Source of the DNA: Cyclostephanos tholiformis
Lineage: Eukaryota > Bacillariophyta > Thalassiosirophyceae > Thalassiosirales > Thalassiosiraceae
Assembly: GCA_036939975.1 (NCBI GenBank)
Contig: JALLPB010000970.1
Span: 1-11,951 of the forward strand
Direction: 5' to 3'
DNA: 11,951 nt
The notes beneath the pieces are model-generated. The model was given only the letters and a program-made list of their open reading frames with translations. It was not told where the DNA came from and did not search any database. This document shows positions 7,181 to 11,951 of the stretch, in pieces. Position 1 is the stretch's first letter. Each line of letters starts with the position of its first letter. The position numbers were made by a program, and so were the translations under genes.

Positions 7181-10100
7181 CTAGATAGCAACCTCTTCAA
7201 GAAAGACGAATACACGAGCGCCAACACTGCAAACGTCCTTATCCCTTAGAGGAAGTGGCCCTGTAGTCGTACTTATTCGTCGTCCATTTAAAGTAATGAT
7301 GTCGTCGTCGTTGCATGCCATGAATTGAAAGTTTCCACACTTGGACGGCAAATATTGAATCTTTCCTGCCAGCTCACTACAGGAATTATCTGGACCGCCA
7401 ACATCGCAATCCAAGTCACCAACTGGCATTCCCAATGTGCTATTGACGTTGGCGGAAGTTAAGAACTTATTCTGCGAATCCTTACATGCGCGTCCCAGCG
7501 TAAAGCTCGAAGTAAGCATGAACGCAAAAAATGATCTATTCACACCGTTGGAGCCGAACTGATCTGCAATTATCGCAGGAAGGGCCGATGAACATCGAAG
7601 TCCAACATCACGACATGACTCGATGAATTTTTTCTTTTCCCATCCGAAATCTTTGGCTTTGAGTCCAATTAACATTGCGATTTTGTGGGGACGTATTGGC
7701 TCAGCAGACTCCACTTTTTTCGTTGGGACACGCGCCGTAAAATGATTGATGTTCAAACGGTCGACGCTCATTTCTATACTAGATTGGAGGAATGCTTTCG
7801 AAATGGACAAAATATTTCCGGAAATGTGGCCGGAAACGTTTTGAAGTAGCTGCTTCTCACTCATGCTAGCAATATCCTTTCTGGTTGCTAGTATAGTGGC
7901 CTTTGACGTCCCTTTGGTTCCACTCGACAGCATTGTTGCACACTGGGTTTTCAACTTGCTCCACTGCGCGTCTGGCTCCGGTATTGGCTTTCTGCTAGGC
8001 ACATGCGTAGATGATGTTTCTGTGGCCGTGATGCTGCTGTCTACTGTGGTCGCGATATAGACTTCAGTAGTTTCACTCTTCACTCTGACTTCACGAACGC
8101 CAAAATCACAGTTATTGTTGGCAATATTCGTCCTAACGTGCTCACCGTTTGTCGCTCTTTCGCGTTTGGCTGTCAAGGTCTTGGCAGTTTGAGACTTAGC
8201 TGTCTCGACCTTAGTAGTCTCGACCTTCACTTTCTTGGGCGCTCCTCGCTTCTTCTTTTCAACAATTTTCGGAGATGGCGGCGGCATCTTTCCTTCCGCA
8301 ATATCTTTTTCATGTTTCGCGAATGCAGCGGCAGCCGCTTCGCCCTCCAACTGAGCTTTGAGGGTTGCCTCTTCGCCGTACAAAATCAAATGAGCCCACG
8401 CGTAGACTGCCGCAGCATCCCACTCCGAATCGAACGTCCCAAGATAGTGGTTTTGACCATTGAATGATATTTGACTCTGCCATCTGTCATGACCTTTCCT
8501 TTGCTGGCGACAGACTCCTCGATAGGCATACACGTAGCGCTTGGAATTGCCACCCGTTCGAGATGTGAAGTTGGGATCCCTTAGAAGAGGCTTTACGTGT
8601 GGGGGTAGCTTCTTGATGTCGATCACAGATAGGTCAGGTGCGGCTATGTCAGCCTTGCTGATGCCGGTAGCTTCAGCAGTTTTTCCAGCCGAGCCACAAT
8701 CACCGTGAGCATCACCTTTGTAGATAATTCTCGAACCGTCAGATCGGTAATTCATATCACGTTCCTGATCTTTCCCAGTTTTCTTGAGAATCTCATCAAA
8801 TTTCAATGCTGCAGCATCAGCAGTGTCGAACATGAGGGGAGTTCCAATTTCCGAACTATCATCAATAAGTGGTTTGCCATCAACCTTGACAAAATATTTC
8901 CCGTTTGTCAGTATCCACACCCCCTTATATTCAGAGACACGAGTTGACCCTATAGGGTCATCAGCAAGTTGAATTTCTTTCATCGAGGGAATCTTCAATT
9001 CTTTTTTCTTGCGCCCTCTTGACGGCTTGCTGGCTCCTTCGATGAGACATCCAGCAACATCACCCCCTACGGGACTCGAAACACTCACTCTTCTGGGCAC
9101 TCGGCACAATCTTTCGTGATGAGTCCTTGCTTGACTTGTTCCGCAATCGCCTCCGCAACTCCGGCAAAGCCACGTTCTGGGAGGAGCATGTGATGACATG
9201 ATATGCTGCTTCAGTCCCGACTCGCTACCGAAACATCGACCACATCTAACTGCACTCCGATAAGATGACATACCCACAACACCACCGCCAGCACCAGCTA
9301 TTGTCAAACTAGATGCAGTACAAATTTCCTCACAGATAAAACCTGTTGCACTAGCTCTTTTTAGTGCGATGAGGATGGGATCTAATGACATACAACCGAC
9401 CTCCTTGCGAATTGAAGAAAAGGGAGGAAACCAAGCCGCTGCAGGAGAATGTCCAACCTTTTTCGACTTGATCAGTGCTTCAATGCCTTCATCCTCGTCC
9501 TCAGAGCTATAATTGCATAATGATTGCAACTCTCCATTAATCGATTTAAGGGATAACGCGGACAAATCGTTCGGACCACAAATGGCAGCCTTCCTAGAAT
9601 ACACTATCACTAGCCGGGCGATCATCGTTTTAATATAAGCCATGCTTTGCTTGCACCTGGTGATATGACTTCGTTCCCAGTCATCCCTTATTGTATCTGC
9701 TAACTGAGGTGTAAGGAATGATAATAGTCCTCGAACTGGAGCCTTGTAAATCTGACCTCGATACTCTGCATGCATGCTTGATGCGAGCAAAATGCGATGC
9801 CTGGCCGTGAGACCAATCGGAAATTTTCCATGACTCATCCTTTCTCCGGGTCCGTTTATGATGCACTTCTTGGGCTTTTCGTCATCCTCCACTCCGACAA
9901 CATCCTTGCTAAAATCCCAGGATGTGAAAAATTTACCTCCATTATCTGCCACATCTGCCCTGCCTGCTCCAAAGTCAAACTTGCTCCAAAAGGAATTCCA
10001 CAACATGCCGATTTTATTAGTTGGGTCGAAATGTGAGCATCCCAGAAAGCTCATCCCATCGTCCAACACCACAACCTGGAATGGTATCTGACAAAAATGG

Positions 10101-11951
10101 GGGTAGTCCTCCATTAGCTCGCAGTAAGTCGTCAATATGACATGAAAGGGTGAGTCTGACAGTCCACCAAGAAAGGAGAAGTGCGACTCTGGCGATGGCG
10201 CCATGCTACCAAAGTGCTTACGTAGACGAAGACGCATAGCCTTTGGCCCATGGTAAGGTAAGACGCGCAGCGAGACGTCATCGTCAGACGTGGAAGTCGA
10301 TGAATCGCTTCCATTGCCATTCCTGAAAATTCTTTGTTTGACTCCGCAGCCGAGCTGGTCGAAGGCTGCTGCAAATTTTTCGAAATCTTCCCCATTCGAG
10401 GTGACGATGAGGTGGGGGCCGTAATTCGGGATCGGCTCACGGGGCGCTGACGGCGAACGATTTGACGACGAGCGGGGAGTGGTCGCCATACGTCGTAACA
10501 AATCGGCGACCCGTATCTCGCGATCACTCCAATGCATGTCATGTATGACGGCATGGCCGGCGCATTTGCTCAACACGTCCAACAGACGGGGAAGACATGA
10601 CTCGGCCCATTCTGCATCAATCAACGGCTTTGATATCGCAGTGGAACCCAGCAGTTGAGACGCCAATTCTCCCGACGTGATTGTATACGTATCGTTTTGA
10701 ATATGAGTAGGCTCATTAAAATCCAACGTCAAAAAAGGGTTGGGTACGAGCAGAGGAAGGGCGTGTGCGGGAGTCACATGGAATAGATTCGTTGCTTTCG
10801 GCATCGTTCCTCCTACTTCTCCTCCTCCCATTCCTCCAAGAGCGGAAGGTCCGAGGACCCCAACGCCGTCGATCCTCGAAAGCGCTGAATTGATGCGACA
10901 ATCACGGCGTTGATCACTTCGTCGCGCTGCGCCCTTGATTTGGTCGAACACTCGATTACCCAACCTCGTTGCACGGGCGATAACGGTCTCGTCCATTTTC
11001 GCGGCGGCGCTCGCGTCGACGTCCTGAGACGATGACTCGACGCTAGTTTTTTTAACCGGTGTCTCAATCGACATCGTACTTTCCCCGAGATGGGCGACGT
11101 AGTCACCGATAACATTCGATAATTCGAATCGCCTCGAACCAATGTCGTCGCCGCGATCGGTGCTCGGGCCCGAAAACTCCCGAAACACACTCGCAATGAC
11201 ACTGCACAGGATGGCGCGAGATACGGCGGGATTTCCATCGGCGATTCCCGATAGGGTGGATCCGGCGGTGGATTCGTCGGCGGTAGCGACGGCGGTGAAA
11301 GAACCGGAGGTGGAAGTACGCGCGGCCCTCCTCGTCTTGACATCGGAGGAGGAGGAGGAAGGGGGGAGGTCGACGGTGCAACATTCGGTGGATTGCTTCG
11401 CGGTCGTCGTCGTCAACGACGATGAAGACGACGACGACGACGATGACGACGACTGTATGGGAGTGGTCGGGGCGAATGCCGTCGTTCCCCCCTCCATGAC
11501 GTTTTCGCTATCGGACTTGGCGGATCCGACGATGGGAGTGATGCCACCCGCGACGACGAGGGCATCGACCGCGACCTCGTACCCTTCCACCCTCCTTTTC
11601 TTCTCCTTTTCATTCTCGGCGTCGACGACGGAGATATTCCTCCCATCCTCCCCCGTCCCATCGATGAAGTCGGACTTCGTCGGATCGCCGCGCGAATTGG
11701 CATCTTGCCTGGCGCGTTTTTTTCCGGTTGGGGCATCGCCGTCCTCATCGCCGTATTTATGACGATTTTTCGATGTGACGGCGGCGGCGGAATCGGCGGT
11801 GGGATCGCCCGTCTTCTCTCCATGTCCAACCACCTCACCCACGAAATCGACGTCAATGTTCTCGTCGGGAATGGCGGATGGAGGGGAGGGGGGAGGGGGT
11901 AATGTCGCGTCGGGAATCGTCGTCCCCCCCCCCCCCCCCCCCCCCCACCCC
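7181..11951 (-). CDS. AP2 and FHA domain protein with an inactive SNF2-like lobe, 5' end cut off
   Basis: One intronless frame runs from the TAG at 7181-7183 to the right edge. No ATG start is visible: codon 11840-11842 is GTG, and the frame stays open beyond it, so the true start is outside the window. Residues below are counted from that GTG. 1-200: acidic, Ser-rich, with basic GKKRAR and EKKRR (nuclear signals) and a 12-Ser run. About 415-750: SNF2-like first lobe, with GPHLIV (475), HVILTTY (567), VVVLDD (590) and HRILL (682). The ATP motifs are lost, with DMHWSDRE where DEMGLGKT is expected and DDGM for DEAH, and no second lobe follows. C867/C870/H880/H885 and C893/C896/H908/C913: two zinc fingers. 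969-1020: divergent AP2-like domain (EYKGV). 1104-1157: clear AP2 domain (YRGV, W1121, YLGTFDSEWDAA). 1198-1206: AT-hook-like basic patch. 1447-1548: FHA domain (TLGR, SELAGKI, LNGRRI, PLRDKDVCSVG). Likely a nuclear DNA-binding chromatin protein; the exact role is unknown. Confidence 0.88.
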   Translation of the reverse strand, partial: GWGGGGGGGTTIPDATLPPPPSPPSAIPDENIDVDFVGEVVGHGEKTGDPTADSAAAVTSKNRHKYGDEDGDAPTGKKRARQDANSRGDPTKSDFIDGTGEDGRNISVVDAENEKEKKRRVEGYEVAVDALVVAGGITPIVGSAKSDSENVMEGGTTAFAPTTPIQSSSSSSSSSSSSLTTTTAKQSTECCTVDLPPSSSSSDVKTRRAARTSTSGSFTAVATADESTAGSTLSGIADGNPAVSRAILCSVIASVFREFSGPSTDRGDDIGSRRFELSNVIGDYVAHLGESTMSIETPVKKTSVESSSQDVDASAAAKMDETVIARATRLGNRVFDQIKGAARRSDQRRDCRINSALSRIDGVGVLGPSALGGMGGGEVGGTMPKATNLFHVTPAHALPLLVPNPFLTLDFNEPTHIQNDTYTITSGELASQLLGSTAISKPLIDAEWAESCLPRLLDVLSKCAGHAVIHDMHWSDREIRVADLLRRMATTPRSSSNRSPSAPREPIPNYGPHLIVTSNGEDFEKFAAAFDQLGCGVKQRIFRNGNGSDSSTSTSDDDVSLRVLPYHGPKAMRLRLRKHFGSMAPSPESHFSFLGGLSDSPFHVILTTYCELMEDYPHFCQIPFQVVVLDDGMSFLGCSHFDPTNKIGMLWNSFWSKFDFGAGRADVADNGGKFFTSWDFSKDVVGVEDDEKPKKCIINGPGERMSHGKFPIGLTARHRILLASSMHAEYRGQIYKAPVRGLLSFLTPQLADTIRDDWERSHITRCKQSMAYIKTMIARLVIVYSRKAAICGPNDLSALSLKSINGELQSLCNYSSEDEDEGIEALIKSKKVGHSPAAAWFPPFSSIRKEVGCMSLDPILIALKRASATGFICEEICTASSLTIAGAGGGVVGMSSYRSAVRCGRCFGSESGLKQHIMSSHAPPRTWLCRSCGGDCGTSQARTHHERLCRVPRRVSVSSPVGGDVAGCLIEGASKPSRGRKKKELKIPSMKEIQLADDPIGSTRVSEYKGVWILTNGKYFVKVDGKPLIDDSSEIGTPLMFDTADAAALKFDEILKKTGKDQERDMNYRSDGSRIIYKGDAHGDCGSAGKTAEATGISKADIAAPDLSVIDIKKLPPHVKPLLRDPNFTSRTGGNSKRYVYAYRGVCRQQRKGHDRWQSQISFNGQNHYLGTFDSEWDAAAVYAWAHLILYGEEATLKAQLEGEAAAAAFAKHEKDIAEGKMPPPSPKIVEKKKRGAPKKVKVETTKVETAKSQTAKTLTAKRERATNGEHVRTNIANNNCDFGVREVRVKSETTEVYIATTVDSSITATETSSTHVPSRKPIPEPDAQWSKLKTQCATMLSSGTKGTSKATILATRKDIASMSEKQLLQNVSGHISGNILSISKAFLQSSIEMSVDRLNINHFTARVPTKKVESAEPIRPHKIAMLIGLKAKDFGWEKKKFIESCRDVGLRCSSALPAIIADQFGSNGVNRSFFAFMLTSSFTLGRACKDSQNKFLTSANVNSTLGMPVGDLDCDVGGPDNSCSELAGKIQYLPSKCGNFQFMACNDDDIITLNGRRISTTTGPLPLRDKDVCSVGARVFVFLEEVAI
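11924..11951. repeat. C23 tract at the window edge
   Basis: Positions 11924-11946 are an unbroken run of 23 C, followed by ACCCC to the end. In the minus-strand frame it would encode a Gly run. The sequence stops right after this tract, so it may mark an assembly end or simply the chosen window edge. Its true length is uncertain, and so is the frame upstream of it. Confidence 0.85.

Noticed and set aside
11142..11762. A 206-codon plus-strand frame with an Asp run
   Set aside because: It is antisense to the Ser-rich N-terminus of the AP2/FHA gene and exists because that region has few A/T-rich codons.
1..11951. tRNA, rRNA, CRISPR or insertion-sequence elements
   Set aside because: Scanning both strands by eye shows no cloverleaf with CCA-type arms, no rRNA segments, no spaced repeats and no terminal inverted repeats with a transposase.

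Overview
The window reads as nuclear DNA of a eukaryotic microbe, most likely a diatom or related stramenopile. The grounds are three: two genes are broken by short GT-AG introns (79-245 nt), a bacterial-type (GpsA) glycerol-3-phosphate dehydrogenase is present, and a very long ORF carries AP2/ERF-type DNA-binding domains next to chromatin-type domains. This placement is inference; no rRNA or other marker is present. The DNA is rich in GAC/GTC triplet runs and long C tracts, some longer than 20 nt.

Layout from left to right. (1) 1-~750: AT-richer, gene-poor DNA holding two 105-bp tandem units that look protein-like but carry stop codons. (2) ~745-1690, minus strand: broken remains of an EED/ESC/FIE-type WD40 protein, the Polycomb PRC2 beta-propeller subunit. 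It has at least three frame breaks and no room for its N-terminus. (3) 1722-5024, minus: a complete five-exon sn-1-specific diacylglycerol lipase (971 aa) with four N-terminal membrane helices and a full Ser-Asp-His triad. (4) 5025-5267: a 243-bp divergent intergenic region with a strong G-quadruplex motif and short direct repeats. (5) 5268-7079, plus: a four-exon NAD-dependent glycerol-3-phosphate dehydrogenase (427 aa) with a hydrophobic and then basic N-terminal extension. (6) 7080-7180: a 101-bp convergent spacer. (7) 7181 to the right edge, minus: an intronless reading frame of more than 1550 codons. Its domains, in order, are acidic/Ser-rich N-terminus, SNF2-like ATPase lobe with destroyed nucleotide-binding motifs, two zinc fingers, two AP2-like domains and a C-terminal FHA domain. 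Its start lies outside the window.

Together, the divergent pair (lipase and glycerol-3-phosphate dehydrogenase) touches both ends of glycerolipid metabolism: one releases fatty acid from diacylglycerol, the other makes the glycerol-3-phosphate backbone. They may share a promoter. The most unusual object is the AP2/pseudo-SNF2/FHA protein, which looks like a DNA-binding chromatin scaffold built on an inactive remodeller lobe. Intron boundaries were placed by splice signals, frame arithmetic and family motifs; no transcript evidence was available.
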